From contig NZ_QNRE01000003.1 of the NCBI RefSeq assembly GCF_003315035.1, positions 124,001-188,000 of the forward strand: a DNA stretch of 64,000 nucleotides, given 5' to 3'. Positions within the stretch are counted from its first letter, which is position 1; each line of letters starts with the position of its first letter. The position numbers and the translations under genes are program-made. The stretch comes from Nocardia puris. Lineage in GTDB: Bacteria; Actinomycetota; Actinomycetes; Mycobacteriales; Mycobacteriaceae. The notes under the pieces were generated by a model, which saw only the letters and a program-made list of their open reading frames with translations, was not told the DNA's origin and made no database searches. Shown piece by piece: positions 46,773 to 57,084 of this stretch.

Positions 46773-48631
46773 GACTGTACGTCTCCGCGTTCGGTGAGCA
46801 CCGAGCCCGCGGCCGTGTCGGCGGCCTCGGCCGCACCGTTCACCGGCGTGGCCGGGGGTGTCGTGCCGTCGCCGCGCGCGGCGGGCTCGGCGGGCGATTC
46901 GGCGCGCTGGAACGGCACCGTCGGCACGTCGCCGTCGGCGAGGTCCGCCGTGCGCGTGGGCTTGCGCCCGGCCGGTTCCAGCGGCAGCGGGCTCACGCCC
47001 ATCTTGCGGCCGCGCACCATCGGCAGGGTGAGCCGGAACGCCGCGCCGACGCCGACCTCGCCCCACGCCTCCAGCCTGCCCTCGTGCAGGTTCGCGTCCT
47101 CCACGCTGATCGACAGGCCCAGGCCGGTGCCGCCGGAGCGGCGCATCCGCGACGGGTCCGAGCGCCAGAACCGGTTGAAGACCAGCTTCTCCTCGCCGGG
47201 CCGCAGACCGACGCCCTGGTCGCGCACGACCATCGCGACGGCGTTGACCTCGGCGTCGCCCCGCATGCGGATGAGCACCGGTTTGCCCTCGCTGTGGTCG
47301 ATGGCGTTGGCCAGCAGGTTGCGCAACACGCGCTCCACGCGCCGCGGGTCGACCTCGGCCACCACCGGGTCCTCCGGCAGGTCGATGACGATCTCCACGC
47401 CGGCGTCCTTGGCCAGGTGGCGCACCGTGGAGATGGCCGCCCGCGCGCACATCCGCACGTCGAGCGACTCGATCTGCAACTCGGCCACGCCGGCGTCGTG
47501 ACGGCTGATCTCGAGCAGGTCGTTGAGCAGGCCCTCGAACCGGTCCAGTTCGGTGACCAGCAGTTCGGCGCTGCGCGCCAGCGTCACGTCCAGATCCTCG
47601 CTGCTGCCGTGGATCAGGTCGGCGGCCATGCGCACGGTGGTCAGCGGGGTGCGCAGTTCGTGGCTCACATCGGAGGTGAATCGGCGCTGCAGGTTGCCGA
47701 ATTCCTCGAGCTGGGTGATCTGGTTGGACAGGCTCTCGGCCATCTCGTTGAACGCCTGCGCCAGCCGCGCCATATCGTCCTCGCCGCGCACCAGCATGCG
47801 CTCTTTCAGGCGGCCGTCGGCGAAGCGGCTCGCGATGCGCGCCGCCGAGCGGATCGGCAGCACCACCTGGCGGGTGACCAGCGCGGTGATCGCGGCGAGC
47901 AGGACCAGCAGCACCAGGCCGCCGATCATCATGGTGCCGCGCATCAGGGCCAGGCTGCGTTCCTCGTTGGCCAGCGGGAAGATCAGGTAGATCTCCAGGG
48001 TCGGCACCTCGGCGCTGGGGCTGCCGATGATGAGCGCACTGCCGTGGTAGCCGTCCGGGTCGTCGACCGTGGCGAACTGGTAGCTGACCTGGTTGCGCTG
48101 CACGAAACGGCGCAGCTCCTCGGGCACCTCCTGGATCGGGCCGGAGGCGACCTGCTGCGGCGGGGTGCCGCCGATGACGCTCAGCGCCGAATCGAAACTG
48201 CCCGCGGCGCCCGCGGATTGGCCGGTGCCGCCGCGATTGGACAGGCTGTTGCGCGTCTCGTCGAGGCGCTGGCGCTGCGCGCCGATGTCGTGCACGCCCG
48301 AGAGCTGGCTCTCGACCGTGTTGCGGGCGCGTTCCATTTCCTCGACGGCCGCGTTGATCTTCGCGTCCAGCAGGCGGTCGGTGATCTGACTGGTCAGCAC
48401 CACCCCGAGGATGGTGATGACGATGAGCGAGAGCGTCAGCGTGGACACGATGACGCGCAGCTGCAGCGAACGCCGCCACAAGTGCCCGAGGGCGGTGCCC
48501 GCGTCCTTGAACCATGCGATCGCGGGCGCGAGCCAGGTTTCCAGGCGTGCGATCACCCCGGCCGGCGGCCGAACCGGGTCCCCCGGACCCGACGCGTCAC
48601 CGGCGGGGCGATCCGCGTCGCCATCGGTCAC
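46769..48631 (-). CDS. mtrB: Sensor histidine kinase MtrB
   Basis: 620 residues from GTG 48629-48631, overlapping the mtrA stop (GTGA). Two membrane helices (about 58-80 and 233-253) flank an extracytoplasmic sensor domain. HAMP follows ([20 protein letters not shown]). The phosphoacceptor box [15 protein letters not shown] has His324. The ATP-binding domain shows [23 protein letters not shown], and [10 protein letters not shown]. It controls cell-wall metabolism and division through MtrA. The acidic/Pro-rich C-terminal tail is longer than in M. tuberculosis. Confidence 0.96.
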   Translation of the reverse strand: MTDGDADRPAGDASGPGDPVRPPAGVIARLETWLAPAIAWFKDAGTALGHLWRRSLQLRVIVSTLTLSLIVITILGVVLTSQITDRLLDAKINAAVEEMERARNTVESQLSGVHDIGAQRQRLDETRNSLSNRGGTGQSAGAAGSFDSALSVIGGTPPQQVASGPIQEVPEELRRFVQRNQVSYQFATVDDPDGYHGSALIIGSPSAEVPTLEIYLIFPLANEERSLALMRGTMMIGGLVLLVLLAAITALVTRQVVLPIRSAARIASRFADGRLKERMLVRGEDDMARLAQAFNEMAESLSNQITQLEEFGNLQRRFTSDVSHELRTPLTTVRMAADLIHGSSEDLDVTLARSAELLVTELDRFEGLLNDLLEISRHDAGVAELQIESLDVRMCARAAISTVRHLAKDAGVEIVIDLPEDPVVAEVDPRRVERVLRNLLANAIDHSEGKPVLIRMRGDAEVNAVAMVVRDQGVGLRPGEEKLVFNRFWRSDPSRMRRSGGTGLGLSISVEDANLHEGRLEAWGEVGVGAAFRLTLPMVRGRKMGVSPLPLEPAGRKPTRTADLADGDVPTVPFQRAESPAEPAARGDGTTPPATPVNGAAEAADTAAGSVLTERGDVQS

Positions 48632-49305
48632 GGCGGTCCGGCCTTGTACCCGACCCCGCGGACGGTCAGCACGATCTCAGGATTCTCCGGGTCCTTCTCG
48701 ACCTTGGCGCGCAGGCGCTGCACGTGCACGTTCACCAGGCGGGTGTCGGCCGCGTGGCGGTAACCCCAGACCTGTTCCAGCAGCACCTCGCGGGTGAACA
48801 CCTGGCGCGGTTTGCGCGCCAGCGCCACCAGCAGGTCGAACTCGAGCGGCGTCAGCGAGATCTGCTGACCGGCCCGGCTCACCTTGTGCGCGGGCACGTC
48901 GATCACGATGTCGGCGATCGACAGCAGCTCCGCCGGCTCCTCCTCGGTGCGGCGCAGGCGCGCCCGCACCCTGGCCACCAGCTCCTTCGGCTTGAACGGC
49001 TTCACGATGTAGTCGTCCGCGCCGGACTCCAGACCGAGCACCACGTCGACCGTGTCGGTCTTGGCCGTGAGCATGACGATCGGGACACCGGAATCGGCCC
49101 GCAGCACGCGGCACACGTCGATGCCGTTCATGCCGGGCAGCATCAGGTCCAGCAACACCAGATCGGGGCGGATCTCGCGAACCGCCGCCAGGGCCTGTGT
49201 GCCGTCGCCGACCACGTGCGGGTCGAACCCTTCCCCGCGCAGGACGATCGTGAGCATCTCAGCGAGTGCCATATCGTCGTCGACGACCAGAATCTTCGGC
49301 TTCAT
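48628..49305 (-). CDS. mtrA: Response regulator MtrA
   Basis: 225 residues from ATG 49303-49305 ([11 protein letters not shown]); an in-frame extension to 49356 looks non-coding. The receiver domain has the acidic pair DDD (9-11), phosphoacceptor Asp53 in [10 protein letters not shown], and Lys in VKPFKPKEL. The OmpR-type winged helix (about 130-225) includes [20 protein letters not shown] and [20 protein letters not shown], almost identical to the mycobacterial protein. It is an essential regulator of cell division, cell-wall hydrolases and replication genes. It is first in the mtrA-mtrB-lpqB operon. Confidence 0.97.
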   Translation of the reverse strand: MKPKILVVDDDMALAEMLTIVLRGEGFDPHVVGDGTQALAAVREIRPDLVLLDLMLPGMNGIDVCRVLRADSGVPIVMLTAKTDTVDVVLGLESGADDYIVKPFKPKELVARVRARLRRTEEEPAELLSIADIVIDVPAHKVSRAGQQISLTPLEFDLLVALARKPRQVFTREVLLEQVWGYRHAADTRLVNVHVQRLRAKVEKDPENPEIVLTVRGVGYKAGPP

Positions 49306-49469
49306 AATTACTATGTTGTCATCTCCCAGGCCAGGATCGGGCCGCCACGCCAACACCGATGCGTAACAACCGGCCGTTCACACCGCGTAGCCGGACGAAT
49401 TGTTTCGCCGCTCCACACTAATGGACGCGACCGGAACGGTCACCGTCAGGCCGCACCCGCGCGACCCGC

Positions 49470-50117
49470 TCATCTCGCGCGGATTTCGGCGATCCGCGCG
49501 GCCAGCACCTCAGGGTCGTCGCCTGGGGCGTGCACCCACCACCGGCCGTGCCATCCGGTCTCGACGAGTTCGCGGTAGACCTCCAGCGTGCGCTGCTGTA
49601 GGTCGGCGTCGCGTTCGTAGGCGTCGAGCGCGCGCGTGCTGTCGAGTTCGCCTCGGCGGCGCGCGCGTTCGGCCGCGAGTTCGGTCGGCACGTCCAGCAG
49701 CACTTGCGCGTCGGGTTCGGGCATGCCGAACCGACCGAACTCCAAATCCGCTGTCCAGCGGGTCATCTCGCCGTCGGCGGACTGGTGCAGGCGGGCCGCG
49801 TTGTAGGCGGCGTTGGAGGCGACGTAGCGATCCAGGATCACGATGTCGTTGTCCGCCAACAGTTTCGCCAGTTCGGTGCGGGCGTCGGCGCGGTCCAGCG
49901 CGAACAGCAGCGCCATCGCGTACACCGAGTCGGCCAGATCGCCGTGCGCGCCGCGCAACGCCTCGGCGGCGAGATCGGCGTGCGCGGAACGTCCGTAGCG
50001 CGGGAAGGCCAGTGTCGCGACCGAGAGTCCGCGCGCGGCCAGCGCCGCCACGACGGCATCGGTCAGCGTGCGCTTACCCGCGCCGTCCAGCCCTTCCACC
50101 GCGATCAGCACTCCCAT
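49470..50117 (-). CDS. tmk: Thymidylate kinase
   Basis: 215 residues from ATG 50115-50117. A TACTGT hexamer (50125-50130) seven bases upstream suggests a leaderless start. It phosphorylates dTMP to dTDP. The P-loop GLDGAGKRT (9-17) carries Lys-Arg as in M. tuberculosis Tmk. The dTMP site is seen in LAFPRYGRSAHADLAAEAL and ILDRYVASNAAYNAARLH. It lies between mtrA and sahH, as in mycobacteria (Rv3247c). Confidence 0.95.
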   Translation of the reverse strand: MGVLIAVEGLDGAGKRTLTDAVVAALAARGLSVATLAFPRYGRSAHADLAAEALRGAHGDLADSVYAMALLFALDRADARTELAKLLADNDIVILDRYVASNAAYNAARLHQSADGEMTRWTADLEFGRFGMPEPDAQVLLDVPTELAAERARRRGELDSTRALDAYERDADLQQRTLEVYRELVETGWHGRWWVHAPGDDPEVLAARIAEIRAR

Positions 50118-50205
50118 GGCACGCACAGTACCCCCGCCCGCGCGAGGCTCCGGGCCGAGGTCACGACGGCGACCGGATGCGCCGCGCGCCAACGCAATAC
50201 GCGAA

Positions 50206-50234
50206 AGGCCCGGCGGTGCGATGCCGCCGGGCCT
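50206..50234 (-). terminator. Hairpin terminator after sahH
   Basis: AGGCCCGGCGG (50206-50216) pairs with CCGCCGGGCCT (50224-50234) around 7 nt, 22 bp past the sahH stop on the minus strand. It is followed by TTTCGCG in that direction. Confidence 0.8.
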
Positions 50235-50255
50235 GTCACAGATCGACCGGAAATG

Positions 50256-51740
50256 TCAGTACCGGTAGTGCTCGGGCTTGTAGGGGCCCTCGACGTCGAC
50301 GCCGATGTACTCGGCCTGGTCCTTGGTGAGCTTGGTCAGCGTGCCGCCGAGCGCTTCGACGTGGATGCGCGCGACCTTCTCGTCCAGGTGCTTGGGCAGC
50401 CGGTAGACCTCGTTGTCGTACTGCTCGGGCTTGGTCCACAACTCGATCTGCGCGATCACCTGGTTGGAGAAACTGTTCGACATCACGAACGAGGGGTGCC
50501 CGGTCGCGTTGCCGAGATTGAGCAGACGCCCTTCCGAGAGCACGATGATGGACTTGCCCGACTCACCGAAAGTCCACAAGTCGACCTGCGGTTTGATGTT
50601 CAAACGCGTGGCGCCGGACCGTTCCAGGGCGGCCATATCGATCTCGTTGTCGAAATGCCCGATATTGCCCAGGATGGCCTGGTCCTTCATCGCCTTCATA
50701 TGGTCGAGGGTGATGATGTCCTTGTTGCCGGTCGAGGTGATGACGATATCGGCGCCGCCGATCGCCTGCTCCACGGTGACCACGTCGTAGCCGTCCATCA
50801 GCGCCTGCAACGCGTTGATCGGGTCGATCTCGGTGACCTGCACCCGCGCGCCCTGCCCGGCCAGCGACTCCGCGCACCCCTTGCCGACATCGCCGTACCC
50901 GCAGATCAGCACCTTCTTACCGCCGATCAGCACGTCGGTGCCGCGGTTGATGCCGTCGATCAGCGAGTGCCGGGTGCCGTACTTGTTGTCGAACTTCGAC
51001 TTGGTCACCGAGTCGTTGACGTTGATCGCCGGGAACACCAGCTCCCCCGCCGCCGCGAACTGGTACAGGCGCAGCACACCGGTGGTGGTCTCCTCGGTGA
51101 CACCCTGCACGCTCTCCGCGATCGCCGACCACTTGCCCTTGTCGGTCTCGAAACGCTCGCGCAGCAGGTTCAGGAACACCTTGTACTCGGCGGAGTGCTC
51201 CTCCTCCTCGGGCGGCACCACACCGGCCTTCTCGAACTGCGCGCCGCGCAGCACGAGCATGGTGGCGTCACCACCGTCGTCGAGGATCATGTTGGCCGGC
51301 TCGCCGGGCCAGGTCAGCATCTGCTCGGCCGCCCACCAGTACTCCTCCAGCGTCTCGCCCTTCCAGGCGAACACCGGGGTGCCCTTCGGCTCGTCCACCG
51401 TGCCGTGCGGGCCCACCACCACCGCCGCGGCGGCGTGATCCTGGGTCGAGAAAATGTTGCACGAGGCCCACCGGACCTGCGCGCCCAGCGAAGTCAGGGT
51501 CTCGATCAGCACCGCGGTCTGCACCGTCATGTGCAGCGAGCCCGAGATCCGCGCCCCCTGCAACGGCTGCACCTCGGCGTACTCGCGCCGCAGCGCCATC
51601 AGACCGGGCATCTCGTGCTCGGCGAGCCGGATCTCCTTGCGGCCGAACTCGGCCAGCGACAGGTCCGCCACCTTGTAGTCGATGCCGTTGCGGACATCGG
51701 GGGTCAGGGACACACGTGCGGGAAGTTCTGAGGTCGTCAT
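50256..51740 (-). CDS. sahH: S-adenosylhomocysteinase
   Basis: 494 residues from ATG 51738-51740 with GGAGAGG upstream. It hydrolyses S-adenosylhomocysteine to adenosine and homocysteine, keeping methylation going. Features are [20 protein letters not shown] (substrate domain), [12 protein letters not shown], and the NAD-binding [29 protein letters not shown] and the C-terminal KPEHYRY, which reaches into the neighbouring subunit, are also present. It has the ~40-residue insertion typical of actinobacterial enzymes. It is the upstream neighbour of tmk. Confidence 0.97.
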   Translation of the reverse strand: MTTSELPARVSLTPDVRNGIDYKVADLSLAEFGRKEIRLAEHEMPGLMALRREYAEVQPLQGARISGSLHMTVQTAVLIETLTSLGAQVRWASCNIFSTQDHAAAAVVVGPHGTVDEPKGTPVFAWKGETLEEYWWAAEQMLTWPGEPANMILDDGGDATMLVLRGAQFEKAGVVPPEEEEHSAEYKVFLNLLRERFETDKGKWSAIAESVQGVTEETTTGVLRLYQFAAAGELVFPAINVNDSVTKSKFDNKYGTRHSLIDGINRGTDVLIGGKKVLICGYGDVGKGCAESLAGQGARVQVTEIDPINALQALMDGYDVVTVEQAIGGADIVITSTGNKDIITLDHMKAMKDQAILGNIGHFDNEIDMAALERSGATRLNIKPQVDLWTFGESGKSIIVLSEGRLLNLGNATGHPSFVMSNSFSNQVIAQIELWTKPEQYDNEVYRLPKHLDEKVARIHVEALGGTLTKLTKDQAEYIGVDVEGPYKPEHYRY

Positions 51741-51818
51741 CTGCCTCTCCATGGTTCGGCTGTACCGAAGCAAGGCTAGCCGTTGTGTCCCGGCCGGTGT
51801 GGCGCGACCGCCGACGGG

Positions 51819-52547
51819 TCAGCCGAAGGGGATGCCGCTGGGCCAGAGGCTGGACTCGGCGGTGACCGATCCGTCCGGATCGTCGGCGAATTCGCCCGCG
51901 CAGTCACCGTTCAGCGCGGCGCGCACCTGCTCCCACACGACCGGCAGCACCGGTTCGAGGCTGTGGTCGAGGCCGCCGTTGCCGAGCGTGGCGAAGGGCG
52001 TCAGCCGGCACTGTCCGCCGTCGAGGTCGCCGGTGGTCCACTCGCGCTCGCTGCGGATCGAGTAGTAGGCGGTGTCGCCGGGGGTGTCGTCGCCCTCGTT
52101 GAGCGCGGCCATGAAGTCGGTGCCCGGGCACACCTCCGCGCCGACGGGCTGGCCGCACGCGCCGGGCGAACCGTATTGCGGCGCACCGATGGACACGTAG
52201 GTCGCCACCGACTCGGTGCCGCCGAGATTGCGCAGGTAGTAGCGGGCGCTGACGGAGCCGATGCTGTGCGTCACGAGCGAGACGGGCACGCCGGGATGGT
52301 CCGCGCGGGCGGCGGCGACGGCCGCGCCGATGACGGGCGCCTCGGCGGCGAGGTCGAATCCCTCGAGATCCAGCACGATCGGGGTGTAGCCCGCGCGGCG
52401 CAACATCTCGGCCATCGGCTGGTACGGCAGCGCGCCGAGATACTGACCGGGCACGATCACCACCACGCCGCGCGACGGGTCCTGCGCGTGCGCGGGCGCC
52501 GCGAGACCCGCCGCGACGAGCACGAAGAACAGAATCCGCTTCATCAT
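51819..52547 (-). CDS. Secreted class 2-type lipase / alpha-beta hydrolase
   Basis: 242 residues from ATG 52545-52547 (AAGG upstream). The signal peptide KRILFFVLVAAGLAAPAHA is cleaved near residue 21. The hydrolase fold has VVVIVPGQYLGALPYQPMAE (oxyanion region). The nucleophile elbow is THSIGS rather than GxSxG. A catalytic His is plausible in GNGGLDHSLEP, and Cys pairs occur in GACGQPVGAEVCPG. The family cleaves short to medium acyl esters. It is not part of the mycobacterial core order, so it may be a local insertion. Confidence 0.8.
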   Translation of the reverse strand: MMKRILFFVLVAAGLAAPAHAQDPSRGVVVIVPGQYLGALPYQPMAEMLRRAGYTPIVLDLEGFDLAAEAPVIGAAVAAARADHPGVPVSLVTHSIGSVSARYYLRNLGGTESVATYVSIGAPQYGSPGACGQPVGAEVCPGTDFMAALNEGDDTPGDTAYYSIRSEREWTTGDLDGGQCRLTPFATLGNGGLDHSLEPVLPVVWEQVRAALNGDCAGEFADDPDGSVTAESSLWPSGIPFG

Positions 52548-52622
52548 CAGCTGAGCCTTACCTGAGCACGATGTGTGCCGGAAGGTTACCAAGCGGCGGC
52601 GGCACCGTCGGGAAAGTGGGAG

Positions 52623-53777
52623 TCAGCCCACACCGTGCTGGGCCAGCAGCTTCTCACGCTTGCGCGGCTGGATGTTCGCGCGGGTCACGTCGCCGCCGTA
52701 GTGCTCGAGCACCCGGTGATCCATGATCCGGCGCCACAGCGGCGGGATGGCGGCGAACACGATCATGCTCGCGTACCCGCCGGGCAGTTGCGGCGCCTGC
52801 TCCGAAGTGCGCAGCGTCTGGTAGCGACGGCCCGGGTTGGCGTGGTGGTCGCTGTGCCGCTGCAGGTGGAACAGGAAGATATTGGTGACCAGCCGGTCGC
52901 TGTTCCAGCTGTCGCGCGGGGAGCAGCGGGCCCAGTGCCCGTTGGGCCTGCGTTCGCGCAGCAGACCGTAGTGCTCGACGTAGTTCACCGTCTCCAGCAG
53001 CAGCGCGCCGATCGCGGCTTGCAGCAGCAGCCACGGCAGCACCTTCGGGCCGAAGGCCACGACCAGTCCGCCGAAGAGCACCAGCGTCATCGACCACGCC
53101 TGCAGGATGTGGTTGTCGAGCGACCACCAGCCCTTGCCCTTGCGCGCCAGCCGCTCCTTCTCCAGCCTCAGCGCGGACCGGAAGCCGCCCGCGACCGTGC
53201 GCGGCAGGAATTCATAGAGCGACTCACCCAGCCGGGCGCTCGCCGGATCGTCCGGGGTGGCGACGCGCACGTGGTGGCCGCGGTTGTGCTCGACGAAGAA
53301 GTGGCCGTAGGCCGACTGCGCCAGCGCGATCTTGGCCAGCCATCGCTCCAGGTGCTCGACGCGGTGGCCCAGTTCGTGCGCGGCGTTGATGCCGATGCCG
53401 CTGACGAAACCGAGCGTCGCGGCCAGGCCGAGCTTGTCGACCACGCTGAGGTCGTCGCCCGCCCACATATAGGAGGCGATCATCAGGCCGATCATCTGGA
53501 TCGGGAGGAAAATGAAGGTGCACCAGCGGTAGTAGCGATCGTTGGACAGCAGTTCATAGTCCTCGTCGCGGGGGTTGCTGCCGTCCTCGCCGACCACCCA
53601 GTCCAGGACCGGAATGGCCACCAGCACGATGATCGGACCGATCCACCAGAAGACCTCGGAGCCGGTGTGGAGCACCAACTGCGAGGGCAGCAACGCGGAC
53701 GCGGGCGCGATCAGGCCGAGAACCCACAGATGGCGTTTGGGATCGGGTGATCCCGCCGGTTTGCCAACCGTTTGCAC
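52623..53777 (-). CDS. alkB: Alkane 1-monooxygenase (AlkB family), copy 1
   Basis: 384 residues from GTG 53775-53777, after GCGGGGC. It is a membrane di-iron hydroxylase that oxidises the terminal carbon of alkanes, with rubredoxin as electron donor. His motifs are complete: [34 protein letters not shown] and [18 protein letters not shown]. Six hydrophobic helices are visible. It lacks its own rubredoxin and uses those encoded to the right, beyond the TetR gene. Reverse-complement sequence upstream contains TCTGTCAGTATTCTCGTATA, a likely promoter/operator area. Confidence 0.94.
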   Translation of the reverse strand: MQTVGKPAGSPDPKRHLWVLGLIAPASALLPSQLVLHTGSEVFWWIGPIIVLVAIPVLDWVVGEDGSNPRDEDYELLSNDRYYRWCTFIFLPIQMIGLMIASYMWAGDDLSVVDKLGLAATLGFVSGIGINAAHELGHRVEHLERWLAKIALAQSAYGHFFVEHNRGHHVRVATPDDPASARLGESLYEFLPRTVAGGFRSALRLEKERLARKGKGWWSLDNHILQAWSMTLVLFGGLVVAFGPKVLPWLLLQAAIGALLLETVNYVEHYGLLRERRPNGHWARCSPRDSWNSDRLVTNIFLFHLQRHSDHHANPGRRYQTLRTSEQAPQLPGGYASMIVFAAIPPLWRRIMDHRVLEHYGGDVTRANIQPRKREKLLAQHGVG

Positions 53778-54014
53778 GTTTGCCCCGCTAAAAAAAGACC
53801 CTGACTCAGCTATACGAGAATACTGACAGACCTTACGTCTCCCACACAGGGTCCATCGCTTCAAACGTGGTGACGGTTACAACCGTGGTGGTCGGTTTTT
53901 GAGCGGGTTCACCTGTGACCCGCGACACGGCACACTGCGCGCAAATCAGAAATGAGCAAAGTTCAAATATGGTGAGAGGCGGAGCAACTCGGGGTTCGCC
54001 GAGCCCGGAACCGT

Positions 54015-54635
54015 TCAGCGAACTTCGCGCGCGGCGAGAATCGCCTCGACGTACGGACCCAGCAACTCCGCGAGTTCGGACGGGGCGTTGCTGCCCGGGG
54101 CGGGCGGAGTCGGGATGTAGCTGAGCGCGATGCGGACCACGGCGTGCGCCAGGATCCGCGACTGTTCCGCCGTCGCGTTCACCCAGCTGTGCTCGAACAC
54201 CGAGGCCAACCGCGCACCGGCGTGCTCGAGCAGCGGCCCCGCGTCCAGCGTGATCAGGCGCAGCAGATCCAGTTTCACCTCGCCGGCCAGCAACGACCGG
54301 ACCAGCGGGTCGGACGCCGCGTCCAGGAAGAAGCCCGACAGCCCCTCCCGGAACGCGGCCCGCACATCACCCACATTGCCCGCGATGGCGGCGCGCACGT
54401 GGTCGACCAGGTCGTCGGCCAGCCGCAGCGCGTAGGCCTGCGCCAAGCCGGAGCGGGAACCGAACTCGTTGTAGAGCGTCTGCCTGCTCACCCCGGCGCG
54501 GCCGGCCACGTCGCCGAGGGTGATCTTGGACCAGTCGCGTTCGGTGAGCAGTTCGCGCATCGCGTCGAGGACGGAGGCGCGCAGCAGTTCCCGCGCCGCC
54601 TCCTGATACGGGACCCTCGGACCTGTGCGCGGCAT
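54015..54635 (-). CDS. TetR-family regulator of the alkane genes (Rv3249c-like)
   Basis: 206 residues from ATG 54633-54635; a TTG at 54671 would add 12. The N-terminal helix-turn-helix reads WSKITLGDVAGRAGVSRQTL then YNEFGSRSGLAQAY, and an all-helical ligand domain follows. In mycobacteria the equivalent protein represses alkB-rubA-rubB and binds upstream of alkB; here it likely controls both alkB copies. It follows rubB by about 40 bp on the same strand, so the regulator is in its own target operon. Confidence 0.9.
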   Translation of the reverse strand: MPRTGPRVPYQEAARELLRASVLDAMRELLTERDWSKITLGDVAGRAGVSRQTLYNEFGSRSGLAQAYALRLADDLVDHVRAAIAGNVGDVRAAFREGLSGFFLDAASDPLVRSLLAGEVKLDLLRLITLDAGPLLEHAGARLASVFEHSWVNATAEQSRILAHAVVRIALSYIPTPPAPGSNAPSELAELLGPYVEAILAAREVR

Positions 54636-54675
54636 ACCCGCGAGGTTGTCACGGGCATCGGCCGCAGTCAAAATC

Positions 54676-54858
54676 TCACGACCGCTCGATCTCGACCATG
54701 AAGAAGTCGGCCTTGGCCGCGCCGCAGTCCGGACAGGTCCAGTCGTCGGGGATGTCGTCCCACCGGGTGCCCGGCGCGATGCCGTCCTCCGGCCAGCCTT
54801 TCGCCTCGTCGTACTCGAAACCGCACTGGATGCACTGGAAGAGCTTGTACTCGGTCAC
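54676..54858 (-). CDS. rubB: Rubredoxin (second)
   Basis: 60 residues from GTG 54856-54858, overlapping the rubA stop, with GGAGGT upstream. One-iron rubredoxin with two CxxC loops: [13 protein letters not shown] and [11 protein letters not shown], plus the W-D-D-I-P-D-D-W core. It donates electrons to AlkB. AlkG2-type rubredoxins like this are the ones that usually support alkane hydroxylation. Confidence 0.95.
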   Translation of the reverse strand: MTEYKLFQCIQCGFEYDEAKGWPEDGIAPGTRWDDIPDDWTCPDCGAAKADFFMVEIERS

Positions 54859-55031
54859 TTGCTCGACACCTCCACCGGTTCGAAGTCGATCTTGTCGCGA
54901 ACGCCACAATCCGGGCAGTTCCAATCGTCGGGCACCGCGTCCCACGACGTGCCGGGCGGGAAGCCCTCGTGCGGCGCGCCTTTCGCTTCGTCGAAGACGT
55001 AGTCGCACACCGGACAGCGATACGAACTCAT
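54855..55031 (-). CDS. rubA: Rubredoxin (first)
   Basis: 58 residues. ATG 55029-55031 overlaps the alkB stop (ATGA). The CxxC pairs are [13 protein letters not shown] and [12 protein letters not shown], with [12 protein letters not shown] between them. It is translationally coupled to the second alkB and to rubB, as in Rhodococcus and Mycobacterium alkB-rubA-rubB operons. Confidence 0.95.
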   Translation of the reverse strand: MSSYRCPVCDYVFDEAKGAPHEGFPPGTSWDAVPDDWNCPDCGVRDKIDFEPVEVSSK

Positions 55032-56263
55032 GCCCGCTCCTGCGCCCCGTAGCGCGCGAGCACCCGCTCGCGCTTGGCCGGATGGATATTGGCGCGGGTG
55101 ATGTCGCCGTCGTAGTGCGCGAGCACCCGCTTGTCCATCACCTTGCGCCACAGCGGCGGAAAGTAGGCCAGCAGGATCATGCTCGCGTAGCCGCTGGGCA
55201 GGTTCGGCGCGCCGTCCCAGCTGCGCAGCGTCTGGTAACGCCGCGTCGGGTAGGCGTGGTGATCGCTGTGCCGCTGCAGGTGGTACAGGAAGATATTGGT
55301 GACGATGTGGTCGCTGTTCCAGCTGTGCGTCGGGGCGGGCCGCTCGTACCGGCCCGACGCGGTGCGCTGGCGCACCAGCCCGTAGTGCTCGAGGTAGTTG
55401 ACCGCCTCGAGCAGGCTGAATCCCACTACCGCCTGCAGGATCAGGTATGGCAGCACCTCGAGCCCGAACACCGCGACCAGCGCCGCGTACAGCACCACCG
55501 ACATCGCCCACGCCGAGAGCACCTCGTTGTGCCGCGACCACGGCTTCTTGCCCAGCCGCTCCAATCGCGCCTTCTCCAGGTGCCACGCGGACTTCAGGCT
55601 GCCCCACACGGTGCGCGGCCAGAACGCCCAGAAGGTCTCGCCCACACGGGAACTCGCCGGATCCTCGGGGGTGGCGACGCGCACGTGATGGCCGCGGTTG
55701 TGCTCGATGTAGAAGTGGCCGTAGAAGGACTGGGCCAGCGCGATGCGCGAGAGCCAGCGCTCCAGATCGACCTTCTTGTGCCCGAGTTCGTGGGCGGTGT
55801 TGATGCCGATGCCGCCGATCATGCCGACGGTGATGGCGATGCCGATCTTGTCGGCCACGTGCAGCCCGCCGTCGATGCCGAGCCAGGACAGATCGCCCGC
55901 GGTGATCAGGTAGCAGGCCATGATCAGCGAGGCGTACTGGAACGGCAGGTACAGGTAGGTGAGGTAGCGGTAGTACCTGTCGTTCTCCAGGTACTCCATG
56001 ACCTCGTCGGGCGGGTTGTCCCCGTCGGGGCCGAAGAAGATGTCGGCCAGCGGGATCACCAGGTACACCAGGATCGGCCCGAGCCAGAACGGCACGTGCG
56101 CGAGTTCGGTCCACCCCAGCTGATTGAGCGCCCAGATCATCGGCAGCCCGATCGTGAACAGTCCGGTCGGCGCGAACAGCCCCCACAGCCACCAGTAGCG
56201 CTTGCGGTCCCGCCAGGCCGGAACCTCGACCGGGCGATCCGGCGCGTCGGCTTCCGTCGACAT
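55028..56263 (-). CDS. alkB: Alkane 1-monooxygenase (AlkB family), copy 2
   Basis: 411 residues from ATG 56261-56263 with GGGAG upstream. All AlkB His motifs are present: [35 protein letters not shown] and [18 protein letters not shown]. It heads the operon alkB-rubA-rubB-tetR. It is the likely orthologue of M. tuberculosis Rv3252c; the copy at 52623 looks like a later paralogue with its own promoter. Palindromes upstream fit TetR control. Confidence 0.96.
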   Translation of the reverse strand: MSTEADAPDRPVEVPAWRDRKRYWWLWGLFAPTGLFTIGLPMIWALNQLGWTELAHVPFWLGPILVYLVIPLADIFFGPDGDNPPDEVMEYLENDRYYRYLTYLYLPFQYASLIMACYLITAGDLSWLGIDGGLHVADKIGIAITVGMIGGIGINTAHELGHKKVDLERWLSRIALAQSFYGHFYIEHNRGHHVRVATPEDPASSRVGETFWAFWPRTVWGSLKSAWHLEKARLERLGKKPWSRHNEVLSAWAMSVVLYAALVAVFGLEVLPYLILQAVVGFSLLEAVNYLEHYGLVRQRTASGRYERPAPTHSWNSDHIVTNIFLYHLQRHSDHHAYPTRRYQTLRSWDGAPNLPSGYASMILLAYFPPLWRKVMDKRVLAHYDGDITRANIHPAKRERVLARYGAQERA

Positions 56264-56317
56264 CGTTGTCTCCCATCACGCGGCGTCACGCTGTGACGCG
56301 CACAACATCCTGCTTTT

Positions 56318-56367
56318 GACAGTAGAACGCCGACTGTCGTCTGTCTATACAAATGACAAGATTTGTA
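56318..56367. promoter_or_regulatory. Paired palindromes upstream of the alkB-rubredoxin operon
   Basis: GACAGT (56318-56323) pairs with ACTGTC (56333-56338). TACAAAT (56348-56354) pairs with ATTTGTA (56361-56367) around six bases. They lie 55-105 bp before the alkB start in an AT-rich patch, a natural place for the TetR repressor of this operon. Confidence 0.5.
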
Positions 56368-56537
56368 AAGTTGTGACGGGTGGGGTTCTTGTGACGTGGA
56401 CAAAACGGGGCACGCCCGGTTCGGCGCGTGGACCGAACGGGGCGTGCAAGGTCGCCGGTTGCCGGTCGGCTGATGGCTGAACCGATCCCGGCGTGCGGGA
56501 AGGACGGAGCGGGCCGACGCCCGGCCGCGCGAGCCCG

Positions 56538-57056
56538 TCAGCGCAGGAGCACGTCCGCGTCGGCGGGCAGGGCGTCGACCGGCCACCAGCGCAGGTCGGT
56601 GGACTCCGCGCTGCGGATCGGGACGGCGCCGGGCGGGGCGGTGATGCGGAACAGGAGGTCGAGGTGGCGGGTGGGCCGGCCGAGGGAGCAGGTGATGGGG
56701 TGGGCCTGGGCGCCGTAGAGACCGGGTTCGAGGCGCAGGCCCGCGATGCCGGATTCCTCGGTGGCCTCGCGGAACGCGGCGGCGGACACGGTGTCGTCGG
56801 ACTCCTCGCAGTGCCCGCCGAGCTGGATCCAGCGGCCGACCCTGGGGTGCAGGGTCAGCAGGATCTCGCCGCCGTCATGGGAGAACACCAGCGCCGAGGC
56901 CGTGATGTGCCCGGGGGCATGTTCGCGTAGGCAGCCGCGCGGTGCGGAACCGAGGAACGCGAGCATCGCCTCACGCAGCGATTGATCGGAACCCGCACTC
57001 GGCGACCAGGATTCGAGCAGTTCGGTCGCGGAGGCGTGCAACGACTCGGCGCTCAT
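56538..57056 (-). CDS. Nudix hydrolase
   Basis: 172 residues from ATG 57054-57056 with GAGG upstream. The Nudix box reads GGHCEESDDTVSAAAFREAT then EESGI, with REATEESGI intact but Asp where the usual first Glu stands. HPRVGRWIQLGGH precedes it. These enzymes cleave nucleoside diphosphates linked to another group; the substrate is not predictable. It follows fbiB on the same strand by 28 bp, so it is probably cotranscribed with the F420 genes. Confidence 0.85.
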   Translation of the reverse strand: MSAESLHASATELLESWSPSAGSDQSLREAMLAFLGSAPRGCLREHAPGHITASALVFSHDGGEILLTLHPRVGRWIQLGGHCEESDDTVSAAAFREATEESGIAGLRLEPGLYGAQAHPITCSLGRPTRHLDLLFRITAPPGAVPIRSAESTDLRWWPVDALPADADVLLR

Positions 57057-57084
57057 CGGGGGCACCTCGCCGCGGGCGCACCAC

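Noticed and set aside
44430..47501. Plus-strand frame of 1023 codons opposite comF, lpqB and mtrB
   Set aside because: Low-complexity antisense frame across a well-known operon.
46773..48515. Extension of the LpqB frame through mtrB
   Set aside because: Frame happens to lack stops; the lipoprotein signal at 46772 fixes the start.
49704..51731. 675-codon plus-strand frame opposite tmk and sahH
   Set aside because: Shadow of conserved genes.
51741..51818. S-adenosylhomocysteine riboswitch upstream of sahH
   Set aside because: The space before the sahH start is short and shows no conserved SAH-aptamer-like stems.
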